From Billgrantia saliphila (GTDB taxonomy: Bacteria > Pseudomonadota > Gammaproteobacteria > Pseudomonadales > Halomonadaceae), in NCBI RefSeq assembly GCF_002930105.1, contig NZ_PJRN01000001.1, forward strand, positions 248,001 through 312,000: a stretch of 64,000 nucleotides of DNA, in the 5' to 3' direction. The position numbers and the translations under genes are program-made. Of the stretch, positions 8,773-19,207 are shown one piece after another (positions within the stretch are counted from its first letter, which is position 1; each line of letters opens with the position of its first letter). A model generated the notes under the pieces. That model was given only the letters and a program-made list of their open reading frames with translations, was not told where the DNA came from and did no database searches.

Positions 8773-9634
8773 GCGCGCTCTCCGCTTCGACCTCGAAATC
8801 GCTGGATTGGCGCTCGAAGCGCTTCAGCAGCGCGTCGAGCGCCCCGACCGCATTCAGTGCGGTGAAACGCACCTTGGCGCTGGGGCGCAATCCCTTAAGC
8901 AGGGCATGGCGACGCTTCTGCGCCTGATGAATATCGCGGCTGAGGAGCAGCACGGCCAGGGTGCGGTGATCGAGGCGGTAGCAGTTCTCGAATTCATGGG
9001 TCAGGCGGCACAGATCCTGGGCCAGCGTCCAGAACTGATTGCGCGGCGCACGCAGCAGCATCAGTTCGCCATAGACCCCCTCGCGGCGACAGCGGGCGCG
9101 TTCGCGGCGCAGATCGATGGCGAGTCGCTGGGCGCTCCACAGCGGCAGACCTGGGATCAGACGCACGCGCTGGCGCGCAGCCGCACGGGCCGGCAGCAAG
9201 TGTCGATTGCGAGCCAGGCCGAGCAGCATCAGCGGCAGCAGCACCAGGCCCGAGAAGAGCGTCTGCTCGGTGCCGAGCAAATCCGCCAGGGACCACCAAG
9301 TGATGCCGGCGAGCGCGCAGGAGAGGGCGAGGATCCAGCCAGGCTGGGGCAACATCAGCAGCGCTGGCCAGGCCCATAGCCACAGGGCGTGGCGCTCCGG
9401 ATCCACCCAAAGCAGCCCTGCCAGCAGCAGGCTCGGCAATATCTGCCAGGGCACCGTGGCGGGGCGCCGATGGCTGAATTCCAGCAGGGTCGCGGTGAGC
9501 GCCAGCCAGGCGCTGGCCAGCCCCAGCAGCAGCGCGCTGGAGAGCGGCTCCGAGAGATAGGCCAGTAAAGCCAGCAGCAGCGCCGCGGCCCATAGGTTCA
9601 GGCGCATCAGCCTGACTTTGTACTTGCTCTGCAT
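8765..9634 (-). CDS. membrane protein with a degenerate GGDEF domain (first of pair)
   Basis: A 289-residue protein with about five or six hydrophobic segments in residues 10-142 and a C-terminal domain with a worn GGDEF outline. [12 protein letters not shown] (160-171) sits where TGLPNRR is usual. DHRTL (222-226) replaces GGDEF within the segment [14 protein letters not shown]. The two genes have the same plan and overlap, suggesting an old duplication and joint expression. I know no established function for such a pair. It is divergent from proA. Confidence 0.7.
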   Translation of the reverse strand: MQSKYKVRLMRLNLWAAALLLALLAYLSEPLSSALLLGLASAWLALTATLLEFSHRRPATVPWQILPSLLLAGLLWVDPERHALWLWAWPALLMLPQPGWILALSCALAGITWWSLADLLGTEQTLFSGLVLLPLMLLGLARNRHLLPARAAARQRVRLIPGLPLWSAQRLAIDLRRERARCRREGVYGELMLLRAPRNQFWTLAQDLCRLTHEFENCYRLDHRTLAVLLLSRDIHQAQKRRHALLKGLRPSAKVRFTALNAVGALDALLKRFERQSSDFEVEAESAHG

Positions 9635-9725
9635 GGTGCCTTACTATGAGGGTTCGACGCGGTGTCGCGCCAGTATAACGTTCGCAGCGCCATGTGGCGC
9701 TCAGTCTAGGAGACTCTCGTTCCGC

Positions 9726-11030
9726 ATGATCGCCCACGCCTCCCATACCGAACGTGCCGATGCGCATGAGATCGGCGACGTCGCCGCCTACATGGCGAAG
9801 CTTGGTGAGTCGGCGCGTGCCGCTGCCGCACAGATGCGCCGCGCCAGCACATCCGACAAGAACCGCGCCCTGCTGGCCATGGCCGATCACCTGCAGCGGC
9901 GCCGGGGCGAGGTGCTGGCTGCCAATGCCAGCGATCTCGCCCGCGGTCGCGAGAACGGTCTCGATACCGCCTTGCTGGATCGTCTGGCGCTCAACGATGC
10001 TCGCTTTGACGCCATGATAGAGGGACTGCATCAGGTCGCTGCGTTACCCGACCCCGTCGGCGAGATCGATGGCCTGCGGTCACGCCCCAGCGGCATCCAG
10101 GTGGGACAGATGCGGGTGCCGCTGGGCGTGATCGGCATCGTCTACGAATCGCGACCCAACGTGACGCTTGAGGCCGCGAGTCTGTGCCTGAAGTCCGGCA
10201 ACGCCTGTATTCTGCGCGGCGGCTCCGAGGCGCGTGACGCCAACGCTGCGATCGCCGCGTGCATTTGCGAGGGGCTGCGCGAGGCCGGCCTGCCCGACAC
10301 GGCGGTGCAAGTGGTGGCCATTACGGATCGTGCCGCCGTGGGCCATCTGATCACCATGCCCGAGTATGTCGACGTGATCATTCCGCGCGGCGGCAAATCT
10401 CTGATAGAGCGAATCTCGCGTGAAGCACGCGTGCCGGTGATCAAGCACCTCGATGGCGTATGCCATGTCTACGTCGACGCCACGGCTGACCTCGGCAAGG
10501 CGCTGGCCATTGCGGTCAATGCCAAGACCCAGCGTTACGGCACATGCAATACCATGGAGACGCTATTGCTCGACGCGCCTGTCGCCGAGACCCTGCTGCC
10601 GAAGCTGGCCGAGGCCTATGCCGAGCATGGCGTCGAGCTGCGCGGCTGCGAGCGCACCCAAGACATCCTTGGCGGTATCGTCGCCGCTACCGAGGAGGAC
10701 TGGCATGCCGAGTACCTGGCGCCGGTCCTGGCGATCCGCGTGGTCGACGGCATCGAGCCGGCCATCGAACACATCGAGCGCTATGGTTCGCACCATACCG
10801 ACGCCATCGTCACCGAGCATTACGGGTTGGCGCGACGCTTCATGGCTGAGGTCGATTCCAGCTCGGTGATCGTCAACGCCTCGACGCGTTTCGCCGATGG
10901 GTTCGAGTACGGCCTGGGCGCGGAGATAGGCATTTCCACTGACAAGCTTCACGCTCGCGGTCCGGTGGGGCTCGAGGGGCTGACCACGCGCAAGTACGTC
11001 GTGCTGGGCGATGGCCAGGTTCGACAGTGA
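9726..11030 (+). CDS. proA: gamma-glutamyl phosphate reductase
   Basis: Second step of proline synthesis: reduces gamma-glutamyl phosphate to glutamate semialdehyde with NADPH. The 434-residue protein has the family segments [27 protein letters not shown], the catalytic Cys region [13 protein letters not shown] and [13 protein letters not shown] at the end. The ATG at 9726 has a TAGGAG upstream; in-frame codons from 9618 are not family-like. The stop overlaps the GTG start of nadD by four bases, so the two are coupled. Proline is a compatible solute, so the enzyme may matter for salt tolerance (inference). Confidence 0.97.
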   Translation: MIAHASHTERADAHEIGDVAAYMAKLGESARAAAAQMRRASTSDKNRALLAMADHLQRRRGEVLAANASDLARGRENGLDTALLDRLALNDARFDAMIEGLHQVAALPDPVGEIDGLRSRPSGIQVGQMRVPLGVIGIVYESRPNVTLEAASLCLKSGNACILRGGSEARDANAAIAACICEGLREAGLPDTAVQVVAITDRAAVGHLITMPEYVDVIIPRGGKSLIERISREARVPVIKHLDGVCHVYVDATADLGKALAIAVNAKTQRYGTCNTMETLLLDAPVAETLLPKLAEAYAEHGVELRGCERTQDILGGIVAATEEDWHAEYLAPVLAIRVVDGIEPAIEHIERYGSHHTDAIVTEHYGLARRFMAEVDSSSVIVNASTRFADGFEYGLGAEIGISTDKLHARGPVGLEGLTTRKYVVLGDGQVRQ

Positions 11031-11713
11031 GCGAAGCGTCTGAGCACGGCCCGCGGACGCCGGATCGACCGCCGCGCATCGCCATGCTCGGCGGCACCTT
11101 CGATCCGGTGCATCTGGGGCATCTGCGCAGCGCCGTGGAGCTGCGCGAGGTCCTGAACCTCGACCGCGTGCACATGGTGCTGGCCAAGGTTCCGCCCCTG
11201 CGGGGCAAGCCCCAGGTATCCGCCCGGGATCGCCTCGCGCTGCTGCGTCTCGGCGTCGGTGATACACCGGGACTGCTCGCCGACCCGCGCGAACTCGAGC
11301 GCGAGGGGCCCTCCTACAGTGCCGACACCCTGGCAAGCCTGCGTCAGGAGTATGGCCCCGAGGCGTGCCTGGTCATGGTGCTGGGGCACGACGCCTTTTT
11401 GCGTTTATCCGATTGGCGCTCGCCGAAGCGACTCTTCGAGCTGGCGCACCTGGTGGTTATCGATCGCCCCGATTTCGACGCCCCGCTATCGCAGCCGTTG
11501 CGTGAACTCATCGCCGGGCGCGAGGTCGATAGCGGCGAGATGTTGATGCAACGGCCCGCAGGGGGCTTGTTACGCCTTGCGCTGCCCACCCGGTTGGCAA
11601 TTTCGGCCACGGAAGTGCGGCGCCGCCTGGCGGAGGGGAGCAGCGTTCGTTACCTCCTGCCCGAAGCGGTGGAGGCGCGTCTTCTCACCGATTCGCTGTA
11701 TCGGCACTCTTAG
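11027..11713 (+). CDS. nadD: nicotinate-nucleotide adenylyltransferase
   Basis: Forms deamido-NAD from nicotinate mononucleotide and ATP in NAD synthesis. The 228-residue protein has the nucleotidyltransferase motif [12 protein letters not shown] near residue 25 and the C-terminal [13 protein letters not shown]. The start is GTG inside the proA stop (GTGA). It heads the conserved order nadD-rsfS-rlmH-mrdA-rodA found widely in gammaproteobacteria. Confidence 0.96.
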   Translation: MSEASEHGPRTPDRPPRIAMLGGTFDPVHLGHLRSAVELREVLNLDRVHMVLAKVPPLRGKPQVSARDRLALLRLGVGDTPGLLADPRELEREGPSYSADTLASLRQEYGPEACLVMVLGHDAFLRLSDWRSPKRLFELAHLVVIDRPDFDAPLSQPLRELIAGREVDSGEMLMQRPAGGLLRLALPTRLAISATEVRRRLAEGSSVRYLLPEAVEARLLTDSLYRHS

Positions 11714-11797
11714 GCATGTTTGGCGCCAGCAGGCGCGACGCTGCGGGCATGAGACGCTACAATGGCAGCGACCAAGACTTCCCGTTGACGAGGGGCT

Positions 11798-12160
11798 ATG
11801 CATAACGATTCGCTCAAGACTCTGGTGGTGGACGCTCTGGAGGATCTCAAGGCCAAGGACGTGGCTCTGCTCGACGTATCCCGGCTGACCAGCGTTACCG
11901 ACCTGATGGTCGTAGCCAGCGGGACATCCACTCGACACGTGGCCGCGCTTGCCGACAGTGTCATCGAGAAAGCCAAGGCCAACGATATCCAGCCGCTAGG
12001 GGTAGAAGGGCAATCGGGCTCCGACTGGGTGTTGGTGGATCTCGGCGATATCGTGGTACATGTCATGCTTCCAGAGACGCGCCAGCTCTACGACCTTGAG
12101 CGGCTATGGGCCGATCTGCCCAGCGACAGCGAGCTGCAGCAAGGGCATAGCGGCGCATGA
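11798..12160 (+). CDS. rsfS: ribosome silencing factor RsfS
   Basis: Binds protein L14 of the 50S subunit and blocks subunit joining when nutrients run low. The 120 residues match the family in length and carry [14 protein letters not shown] and [16 protein letters not shown]. It sits 84 bases after nadD, and its last four bases overlap the start of rlmH. Confidence 0.95.
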   Translation: MHNDSLKTLVVDALEDLKAKDVALLDVSRLTSVTDLMVVASGTSTRHVAALADSVIEKAKANDIQPLGVEGQSGSDWVLVDLGDIVVHVMLPETRQLYDLERLWADLPSDSELQQGHSGA

Positions 12161-12624
12161 GGATCCGCCTGCTGGCGGTCGGTACGCGCATGCCTGGCTG
12201 GGTGAGCGAAGGAATCGAAGAGTACCGCAAGCGGCTGCCGCGTGATTTCGCCCTGGAAATCGAAGAGATCGCTCCCGGTCAGCGCGGCAAGAACGCCGAC
12301 GTCGCACGTGCCGTGGCACTCGAGGCGCAGCGCATCCGGGAACGCCTGCGCGGCGACGAAATCACGGTGGCGCTGGAAGTCCAGGGCCAGGCCTGGAGCA
12401 CCCAGCGCCTGGCTCGCGAGGCCGAGGAGTGGCGGCTTGCCGGCCGTGACGTTGCACTTTTGATCGGCGGCCCCGATGGCCTGTGCCCTCAGCTCTCGGC
12501 CAGTGCCGACAGGTGCTGGTCGCTATCACCTCTGACCCTGCCGCATCCGCTGGTGCGGGTGATCCTGGCCGAGCAGCTTTATCGCGCCTGGACACTGCTG
12601 GTGGGTCACCCCTATCACCGCTGA
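12157..12624 (+). CDS. rlmH: 23S rRNA pseudouridine1915 N3-methyltransferase
   Basis: SPOUT-class methyltransferase acting on pseudouridine 1915 in helix 69 of 23S rRNA. The length of 155 residues is exactly usual. LLIGGPDGL forms part of the knot that binds S-adenosylmethionine, and the C-terminal [20 protein letters not shown] and GHPYHR are characteristic. Start ATG 12157 overlaps the rsfS stop (ATGA). Confidence 0.97.
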   Translation: MRIRLLAVGTRMPGWVSEGIEEYRKRLPRDFALEIEEIAPGQRGKNADVARAVALEAQRIRERLRGDEITVALEVQGQAWSTQRLAREAEEWRLAGRDVALLIGGPDGLCPQLSASADRCWSLSPLTLPHPLVRVILAEQLYRAWTLLVGHPYHR

Positions 12625-12662
12625 GTGGCGGCTACACGAGAACCAGCGAGATCATTGCCGGC

Positions 12663-14570
12663 ATGCGCGATCGCCGTGACACCCTCAAGAATCCTGAACA
12701 AGAGCTGCGTATCTTTCGTATGCGGGCGCTGCTGGCGGCGCTGGTCGTCCTGCTCCTGACCGGACTGCTGGCGGGGCGCCTCGGCTACCTGCAGATCGTG
12801 CAGCACGAAGTCTACAGTACGCGTTCCGAGAAGAATCGCGTGCGCGTGGAGCCGCTGCCGCCCACCCGGGGTCTGATCTACGATCGGAACGGCGTACTGT
12901 TGGCCGAGAATCGGCCCACCTACAACCTGACCCTGACCCGCGAACGCGTCGAGGATCTCGATGCCACCCTCGACTTGCTCGAGGAGCTGCTCGAACTCAC
13001 GCAGGAGGAGGCCGAGGGGTTTCGCATCCGCGCCCGCCAGCCTCAGCGACCGTTCCAGCCGTCGCTGTTGATGAGCGAACTTGACGAGATACAGATCGCG
13101 CGGCTGGCGATCAACCGACATCGTCTTCCCGGGGTCGAAGTCGAGGCGCAACTGCTGCGCTACTACCCCGATGCCGAGATCATGGCGCACGCCCTGGGCT
13201 ATGTGGGACGGATCAATGCCGAGGAGCTAAAGAGCCTCGATCCGGGGCGCTATGCCGGTACCCATTTCATCGGCAAGACCGGCGTAGAGCGCTTCTACGA
13301 GGACGTGCTACATGGCCAGGCCGGCCTGCGCCAGGTGGAGACCAATGCCCGCGGGCGCGTTCTGCGCGAACTGGGGCGTACCGACCCGGTACCGGGACAG
13401 AATCTGACGCTGACCCTCGACAAGGAACTGCAGGCGCTGGCCTATGAGCTGCTCGACGGTCGCCGAGGCTCCATCGTCGCCATCGCACCCAAGACCGGAG
13501 AGATCCTGGCCATGGTGTCGGCGCCCGGGTTCGACAGCAACCGGTTCGTCACCGGCATCGACTTCGCCTCCTATCGTGCCCTGCAGGAGGACATCGACCT
13601 GCCGCTGTTCAACCGCGCGATCCGGGGGCAGTACCCGCCAGGCTCGACGATCAAGCCGTTCCTGGCCCTCGCCGGGCTCGCGGAGGGGGTCATCACACCC
13701 GATCGAACCATCAACGATCCTGGATTCTACCAACTGCCCAACGACAGCCGCCGCTACCGCAACTGGTTGCGCTGGGGGCATGGCCGCGTCGACATGGAGC
13801 GCTCCATCGCCGTTTCCAACAACACCTACTATTACACCCTGGCCCATGACATGGGCATCGATCGCCTGCACGCGCAGATGAGTGCGTTTGGCTTTGGCGA
13901 GCGCGTCGGTCACGACGTATTCGGCGAGAGTGCTGCGCTGATGCCCTCGCGAGAGTGGAAGCGTGGTCGCTTCAACCAGTCTTGGTATCCGGGCGAGACG
14001 CTTTCCGTCGGCATCGGTCAAGGGTACTGGCAGGTTACGCCACTGCAGCTTGCGACCGCCACGGCGGTGCTGGCCAACCGTGGGGAGTGGGTCAAGCCGC
14101 GCCTGGCACAGCTGATCGGCGACGAGTCGGTTCCGCAGGAATTACCCGATACGCCGGACGATATCACCATCGCCAATGATGCCTGGTGGGATCGCGTCTT
14201 CGCGGGCATGGAGAAGGTGCTCAGCGGTAGCGAGGGTACGGCCAGGCGCACCGGGGTGGGACTCGAGTATCGCATGGGCGGGAAATCAGGCACCGCTCAG
14301 GTTTTCTCCCTGGGGCAGGACCAGAAGTACAATGCTGAAGAGCTCGCCGAGCGGCTGCGGGACCATGCACTATTCATGGCCTTCGCCCCGCTGGAAGACC
14401 CGCAGATCGCCGTCTCCGTGATCGTCGAGAACGCCGGTGGCGGCAGTACGCATGCGGCGCACCTGGCGCGAGCGATCACCGATGCTTGGCTGCTCGAGGA
14501 GGAGGCTCCCGACGTCGAGGAAGTCCGCGAGACGTTGGAGAGCGACACCGGTACCGTGGCGGGGAACTGA
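12663..14570 (+). CDS. mrdA: penicillin-binding protein 2, elongasome transpeptidase
   Basis: Cross-links peptidoglycan during rod elongation, paired with RodA. The 635-residue protein has a short cytoplasmic N-terminus, one membrane helix (about 20-43), the dimerisation domain with PPTRGLIYDRNG, and a transpeptidase domain with PPGSTIKP (nucleophile Ser), SNN and GKSGTAQ. Start 12663 (MRDRRDTLKNPEQE) matches the family and gives a normal length; the in-frame stretch from 12483 lies inside rlmH. It is followed after three bases by rodA. Confidence 0.96.
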   Translation: MRDRRDTLKNPEQELRIFRMRALLAALVVLLLTGLLAGRLGYLQIVQHEVYSTRSEKNRVRVEPLPPTRGLIYDRNGVLLAENRPTYNLTLTRERVEDLDATLDLLEELLELTQEEAEGFRIRARQPQRPFQPSLLMSELDEIQIARLAINRHRLPGVEVEAQLLRYYPDAEIMAHALGYVGRINAEELKSLDPGRYAGTHFIGKTGVERFYEDVLHGQAGLRQVETNARGRVLRELGRTDPVPGQNLTLTLDKELQALAYELLDGRRGSIVAIAPKTGEILAMVSAPGFDSNRFVTGIDFASYRALQEDIDLPLFNRAIRGQYPPGSTIKPFLALAGLAEGVITPDRTINDPGFYQLPNDSRRYRNWLRWGHGRVDMERSIAVSNNTYYYTLAHDMGIDRLHAQMSAFGFGERVGHDVFGESAALMPSREWKRGRFNQSWYPGETLSVGIGQGYWQVTPLQLATATAVLANRGEWVKPRLAQLIGDESVPQELPDTPDDITIANDAWWDRVFAGMEKVLSGSEGTARRTGVGLEYRMGGKSGTAQVFSLGQDQKYNAEELAERLRDHALFMAFAPLEDPQIAVSVIVENAGGGSTHAAHLARAITDAWLLEEEAPDVEEVRETLESDTGTVAGN

Positions 14571-14573
14571 GCG

Positions 14574-15734
14574 ATGGCGATGAATGGATTGACCCGAGCC
14601 CTGCGTGGCCGACCCACACGAGCCCCGGAGAGCGGCATATCGCGGCGCAAAAGCATTTGGGAGAGGGTGCACCTCGACCCTTGGTTGCTGCTGCTGCTGC
14701 TGATACTGCTGGTGGCGGGACTTGGCGTGCTCTACAGCGCCAGCGGCCAGCGCATCGAGGTCGTCATTGCCCAGGGCTCACGCTTCCTGGTGGCACTTGT
14801 CGTCCTGCTGGTGCTGGCGCAGCTGCCTCCCGCCACGCTGATGCGCTGGGCGCCGCCGATCTATGGGGTCGGCGTGCTGATGCTGGTGGCGGTCGAACTG
14901 GTGGGCGACATGGGCATGGGGGCTCAACGCTGGCTCGAGATTCCCGGCGTGATCCGCTTCCAGCCGTCGGAATTGATGAAGCTGGCCATGCCGCTGATGC
15001 TGGCGGCATGGTTGAGCCGACGACAATTGCCGCCGCGCTGGAAGGATCTGCTCGTGTGTGCCGTGCTGCTTGGTCTGCCGGTGGTGCTGATCGCCAAGCA
15101 GCCCGACTTGGGGACATCATTGCTGGTCGCCTGTGCGGGTATTTTCGTGGTGCTGCTGGCGGGGCTCTCCTGGCGCTTCATCGTCTTTCTCGCCGTAGCC
15201 GCAGCCGCAGCACTCCCGCTCCTGTGGATTAACCTGCACAACTATCAGCGCCAGCGGGTGCTGACCTTTCTCAACCCCGATAGCGATCCGCTGGGCTCCG
15301 GCTGGAATATCATCCAGTCGACCACGGCGATCGGTAGCGGCGGCCTGTGGGGCAAGGGCTGGCTGCAGGGCACCCAATCCCAGCTGGAGTTCCTGCCCGA
15401 GCGGCATACCGATTTCATCGTCGCGGTACTGGGCGAAGAGTTCGGGCTGGTGGGCATGCTGGTGGTGCTGCTGCTCTACCTGCTGATCATCCTGCGCGGC
15501 TTATGGCTATCGATGGCCGCCCATGACACCTTCGGTCGTCTGCTCGGCGGTAGCATCATCCTGACGTTTTTCATTTACGTCTTCGTCAATGTGGGCATGG
15601 TCAGTGGCATCCTGCCGGTGGTCGGTGTCCCCTTGCCGCTGGTCAGCTATGGTGGGACCTCCAGCGTGACCTTGCTGGCGGGATTCGGTATTCTCATGTC
15701 CATTCATGGGCACCGTCGCCTGCTGCCGCGCTGA
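14574..15734 (+). CDS. rodA: rod-shape peptidoglycan polymerase RodA
   Basis: SEDS-family glycosyltransferase that polymerises lipid II at the lateral wall with PBP2. The 386 residues form about ten transmembrane helices. FQPSELMKLAMPL, KQPDLGTSLL, the loop GKGWLQGTQSQLEFLPERHT and GVPLPLVSYGGTS are hallmark RodA/FtsW segments. It is also called mrdB and is cotranscribed with mrdA. Confidence 0.97.
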   Translation: MAMNGLTRALRGRPTRAPESGISRRKSIWERVHLDPWLLLLLLILLVAGLGVLYSASGQRIEVVIAQGSRFLVALVVLLVLAQLPPATLMRWAPPIYGVGVLMLVAVELVGDMGMGAQRWLEIPGVIRFQPSELMKLAMPLMLAAWLSRRQLPPRWKDLLVCAVLLGLPVVLIAKQPDLGTSLLVACAGIFVVLLAGLSWRFIVFLAVAAAAALPLLWINLHNYQRQRVLTFLNPDSDPLGSGWNIIQSTTAIGSGGLWGKGWLQGTQSQLEFLPERHTDFIVAVLGEEFGLVGMLVVLLLYLLIILRGLWLSMAAHDTFGRLLGGSIILTFFIYVFVNVGMVSGILPVVGVPLPLVSYGGTSSVTLLAGFGILMSIHGHRRLLPR

Positions 15735-15792
15735 CGTTCGGCGGCGACGCAAAGCCCAGGCGAAGAGGCCCCAAGTAGGGAGTGGCGAGTGC

Positions 15793-16857
15793 ATGATGCC
15801 ATCGAAGAAGTGGATGGGGGCCGGCGGTGCCGTGCTGACGGTGACGGCTCTGTGGTGGCCGACGCTCGGACTGAATGCTGCGGATTTCGATCCGTCTCGG
15901 CACGAGGAGGCGAGAGCGCTGGTGGAAGAGCTTGCCGAGCGCGAAATTCCACATGACTGGCTGGAAGCGGCGCTGCGCGATGCCGACTTTCAGCAGGGTG
16001 TGCTCGATGCCATGGCGGGGGCGGTCGAGCGGCACCTGCGCTGGGATCAGTACCGCGATATCTTTCTCAAGCCCGAGCGCATCAGTCGTGGGGTCGCCTT
16101 CATCGAGACCCACGCCGAGGCCTTTGCGCGTGCCGAGGAGAGGTTCGGCGTACCGGCGGAGGTGATTGCCGCGATCATCGGCGTCGAGACCAGCTACGGT
16201 CGCTACACCGGCGGACACCGTGTACTCGACTCCTTGGCGACGCTGGCCTTTCACCATCCCGTACGCGGCGGTTTCTTCCGCGGTGAGCTGGCGGCTTTTC
16301 TCGAGATTGCCCATGAGCAGGAGGTGGTTCCCGGAAGTCTGAAGGGTTCCTATGCCGGCGCCATGGGCTACCCGCAATTCATTCCCACCAGCTACCGTGC
16401 GTACGCGGTGGATTTCGATGACGACGGGCTGCGCGATCTCTGGACCAATCCGGTGGACGCCATAGGCAGCGTGGGCAATTACTTCGCCGAGCATGGCTGG
16501 CGTCAGGGCGAGCCGATCTATCACGAGGCAACCGGCCCTGAAACGCCACCCGACGACATCGCCTTCAACCGCACCCAACGGCCCTATGCGGCCCTGGACG
16601 AACTGGCCGCGGCGGGAGTGCAAGTCGAAGCGTCGCTCGACGAAGCAATACCGGTGATTCCGCTGGCGCTGGAACGGGACGAGCAGACATGGCGCTATCG
16701 GGTAGGGCATGACAATTTCTACGTCATCACGCGCTACAACCATAGTCACCTCTATGCCATGGCCGTGACCGAACTGGCCGAGGCGATCGCAGAAATGCGC
16801 GAACTCGAGCCTTTTCCGCTGGACTTGCGGGGCGACGATGCGGAGGGCGAATCATGA
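15793..16857 (+). CDS. mltB: lytic murein transglycosylase B
   Basis: Cleaves the MurNAc-GlcNAc bond of peptidoglycan to form the 1,6-anhydro end. The 354-residue protein has an N-terminal signal-like segment (MMPSKKWMGAGGAVLTVTAL) without a clear lipobox, the catalytic Glu in GVETSYGRYTG, and the MltB hallmark GAMGYPQFIPTSYRAYAVD. The start is ATG 15793 or the next codon 15796. Its last four bases overlap rlpA. Confidence 0.93.
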   Translation: MMPSKKWMGAGGAVLTVTALWWPTLGLNAADFDPSRHEEARALVEELAEREIPHDWLEAALRDADFQQGVLDAMAGAVERHLRWDQYRDIFLKPERISRGVAFIETHAEAFARAEERFGVPAEVIAAIIGVETSYGRYTGGHRVLDSLATLAFHHPVRGGFFRGELAAFLEIAHEQEVVPGSLKGSYAGAMGYPQFIPTSYRAYAVDFDDDGLRDLWTNPVDAIGSVGNYFAEHGWRQGEPIYHEATGPETPPDDIAFNRTQRPYAALDELAAAGVQVEASLDEAIPVIPLALERDEQTWRYRVGHDNFYVITRYNHSHLYAMAVTELAEAIAEMRELEPFPLDLRGDDAEGES

Positions 16858-17846
16858 GGGCGCTGTGGACGATACTGGTGATGGCCGCGCTGCTGGCTGG
16901 CTGTGCAAGCGGTGGCTCCAGCGCGCCGGAGCCGCGAGAGGTCTCGTCGCGGGCGCCTGCCGGCGGCGGAGAGCGCTACGCCCTGAGTGGTGACGCCTAC
17001 CCGCAGGATCCGCCCGACGTCAGCGAGATTCCCGATGCGGTTCCGCGTACCGAAGAGCCGTCGCGGGGCGGCAATCGATCGGTCTACGAGGTCTGGGGCA
17101 AGACCTACCGCGTGCTGCCCGATGCCAGGGGCTACGTGCGTCAGGGGACCGCCTCCTGGTATGGCGAGAAGTTTCACGGCTACGCCACGTCCAATGGCGA
17201 GATCTACGACATGTACAAGATGAGTGCCGCCCATCGCTCCTTGCCGCTGCCGACGTTCGCCCGGGTGACCAACCTGGACAACGGGAGTTCGGTCATCGTG
17301 CGGGTCAATGATCGCGGCCCCTTCCATAACGACCGCGAGATCGATCTCTCCTATGCCGCGGCGGCGCGTCTGGACATTCTCGATCGCGGTACTGGCCGCG
17401 TGAAAGTCGAGGCGATCGACCCCGAGGCATGGCTGGCCGAGAACGGGCGTGGCGGGGTGAACCGAGAGGCATCGCGTACTGTCCAACCGGCGCCCGCAGA
17501 GGCAGAGGTCGCCGCAACCCCGGCTCCTCGCGCTGAGAACGCGGCCGCAACCGTAGCCGCAGCATCACCTCGCGTCGCTTCGACCGGGAACGCCGGCGCC
17601 AGCGACGACACGGGCGGTAAACCCATTTACCTGCAGATCGCGGCGCTGGGGTCCGCCGACAACGCTCGCGCGCTCAAGGCACGGCTCGAGAGCGAACTGT
17701 CGCATCCCGTGCGCGTATCGGATGCCACCGGCATGTACCGTGTACAGGTTGGTCCTCTGGCCCATGCGGGGCAGGTGGAGCCCGTACGCGACGAGCTCAG
17801 GCGGGCCGGCTTCGACCAGGCCTTTATCGTCAACGGCGCCGACTGA
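16854..17846 (+). CDS. rlpA: RlpA-type septal/lateral wall lipoprotein
   Basis: An outer-membrane lipoprotein; relatives in Pseudomonas are lytic transglycosylases that cut naked glycan strands. The 330-residue protein has a lipobox LLAGC ending at about residue 18, a double-psi beta-barrel domain (about 95-195; GTASWYGEKFHGYATSNGE, VRVNDRGPF, IDLSYAAA), an Ala/Pro-rich linker, and a C-terminal SPOR domain (about 258-330) that binds denuded peptidoglycan. It overlaps mltB, so the two wall-cutting enzymes are coupled. Confidence 0.95.
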   Translation: MRALWTILVMAALLAGCASGGSSAPEPREVSSRAPAGGGERYALSGDAYPQDPPDVSEIPDAVPRTEEPSRGGNRSVYEVWGKTYRVLPDARGYVRQGTASWYGEKFHGYATSNGEIYDMYKMSAAHRSLPLPTFARVTNLDNGSSVIVRVNDRGPFHNDREIDLSYAAAARLDILDRGTGRVKVEAIDPEAWLAENGRGGVNREASRTVQPAPAEAEVAATPAPRAENAAATVAAASPRVASTGNAGASDDTGGKPIYLQIAALGSADNARALKARLESELSHPVRVSDATGMYRVQVGPLAHAGQVEPVRDELRRAGFDQAFIVNGAD

Positions 17847-17879
17847 TCGGCGCCTTCCCTTGATTCTCTCGACGTAGCG

Positions 17880-19094
17880 ATGACATCCATGCCCATGCAA
17901 GTGCTATTCCGTTATTTCCCCCCACGATTGATGCCGGCAGTACTGATGTGCCTGCTGCTGTTCGTTTCCCAGGCCTTGGCCCAGTCGACACCGTCGCCGC
18001 AGGCCATCGTTCCCTCGCCGCCCCAGATCGCCGCCAAATCGTGGATACTCATGGATGCCAACAGCGGCAGGGTGTTGACGGAGCACAATGCCGACGAGCG
18101 CCTGCCGCCAGCCAGCTTGACCAAGCTGATGACCGCCTATTTGGTCGAGCGAGAGCTGGATCGTGGCAATATCTCGCTGGACGACATGGTACCGGTCAGT
18201 GAGAACGCCTGGCGTACGGGTGGCTCCAAGATGTTCATCGAGGTCGGCAAGCAGGTATCGATCCGCGACCTGCTCTACGGCATCATCATCCAGTCGGGCA
18301 ACGATGCCAGCGTCGCCGTGGCCGAGCACCTGGCCGGTGGCGAGGGGCCCTTCGCCGACATGATGAATCAGCACGCTTCCCGGCTCGGCCTGAGCAACAC
18401 TCACTTCGTCAATGCCACGGGCCTGCCGCATCCCGAGCACTACTCCTCGGCCCGAGACCTGGCGCTATTGTCCCAGTACATCATCGACGACTACCCCGAG
18501 CACTACGCCATCTACGCCGAGAAGTATTTCACTTTCAATGATATCCGCCAGCCCAACCGCAATCGTTTGCTGTGGCGTGATGCGTCGGTGGATGGTTTGA
18601 AGACCGGTCATACCGACGAAGCGGGCTATTGCCTGGTGGCGTCGGCCGAACGCGATGGCATGCGTCTGATCTCGGTAGTGATGGGGACTAGCTCCGAGGA
18701 GGCTCGTGCCCAGGAGACCCAGAAGCTGCTCAGCTATGGTTTTCGCTACTTCGAGACCTTGAAGCTCTACGACCAGGGAGCCGTGCTCAATTCACCCCGC
18801 GTCTGGGGCGGTGAAAAGAACGAGCTGCGCCTGGGGGTCGACCAGGACGTCTTCATGACCCTGCCGCGGTCGCGCAGCGAAGAGCTGAGCGCACGGCTCG
18901 ACGTTCGGCCGGACCTGACGGCGCCGATCAATTTAGGTGAGCGCGTGGGTACCCTGGAAGTGCGTCTGGGAGAGGAAGTGGTCGGCGAGCAGCCCTTGGT
19001 CGCGCTGGAGGCGATCGAGGAGGGCGGCCTGTTCAAGCGACTGTTCGACCAGGTGCGCCGCTTCTTCACCAACTTGCTGGGCGGATGGTTCTAG
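17880..19094 (+). CDS. dacA: D-alanyl-D-alanine carboxypeptidase (PBP5/6 family)
   Basis: Removes the terminal D-Ala from peptidoglycan stem peptides in the periplasm. The 404-residue protein has a signal peptide cleaved after about QALA, the active-site PASLTKLM, the SGND motif and DGLKTGHTDEAGY, then the PBP5 beta-domain and an amphipathic C-terminal helix (KRLFDQVRRFFTNLLGGWF) that anchors it to the membrane. It sits 33 bases after rlpA, in the wall cluster. Confidence 0.96.
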   Translation: MTSMPMQVLFRYFPPRLMPAVLMCLLLFVSQALAQSTPSPQAIVPSPPQIAAKSWILMDANSGRVLTEHNADERLPPASLTKLMTAYLVERELDRGNISLDDMVPVSENAWRTGGSKMFIEVGKQVSIRDLLYGIIIQSGNDASVAVAEHLAGGEGPFADMMNQHASRLGLSNTHFVNATGLPHPEHYSSARDLALLSQYIIDDYPEHYAIYAEKYFTFNDIRQPNRNRLLWRDASVDGLKTGHTDEAGYCLVASAERDGMRLISVVMGTSSEEARAQETQKLLSYGFRYFETLKLYDQGAVLNSPRVWGGEKNELRLGVDQDVFMTLPRSRSEELSARLDVRPDLTAPINLGERVGTLEVRLGEEVVGEQPLVALEAIEEGGLFKRLFDQVRRFFTNLLGGWF

Positions 19095-19207
19095 ACGCTT
19101 CCGGAGTCTCTACGCTCAGCGTCTCGCACGGACAAGCCCCGGTGACCTCCTTGGTTGCCGGGGAAAGGTTGAGTAGAATACTCGGAAATTGCCTTCGATA
19201 GAGAATC

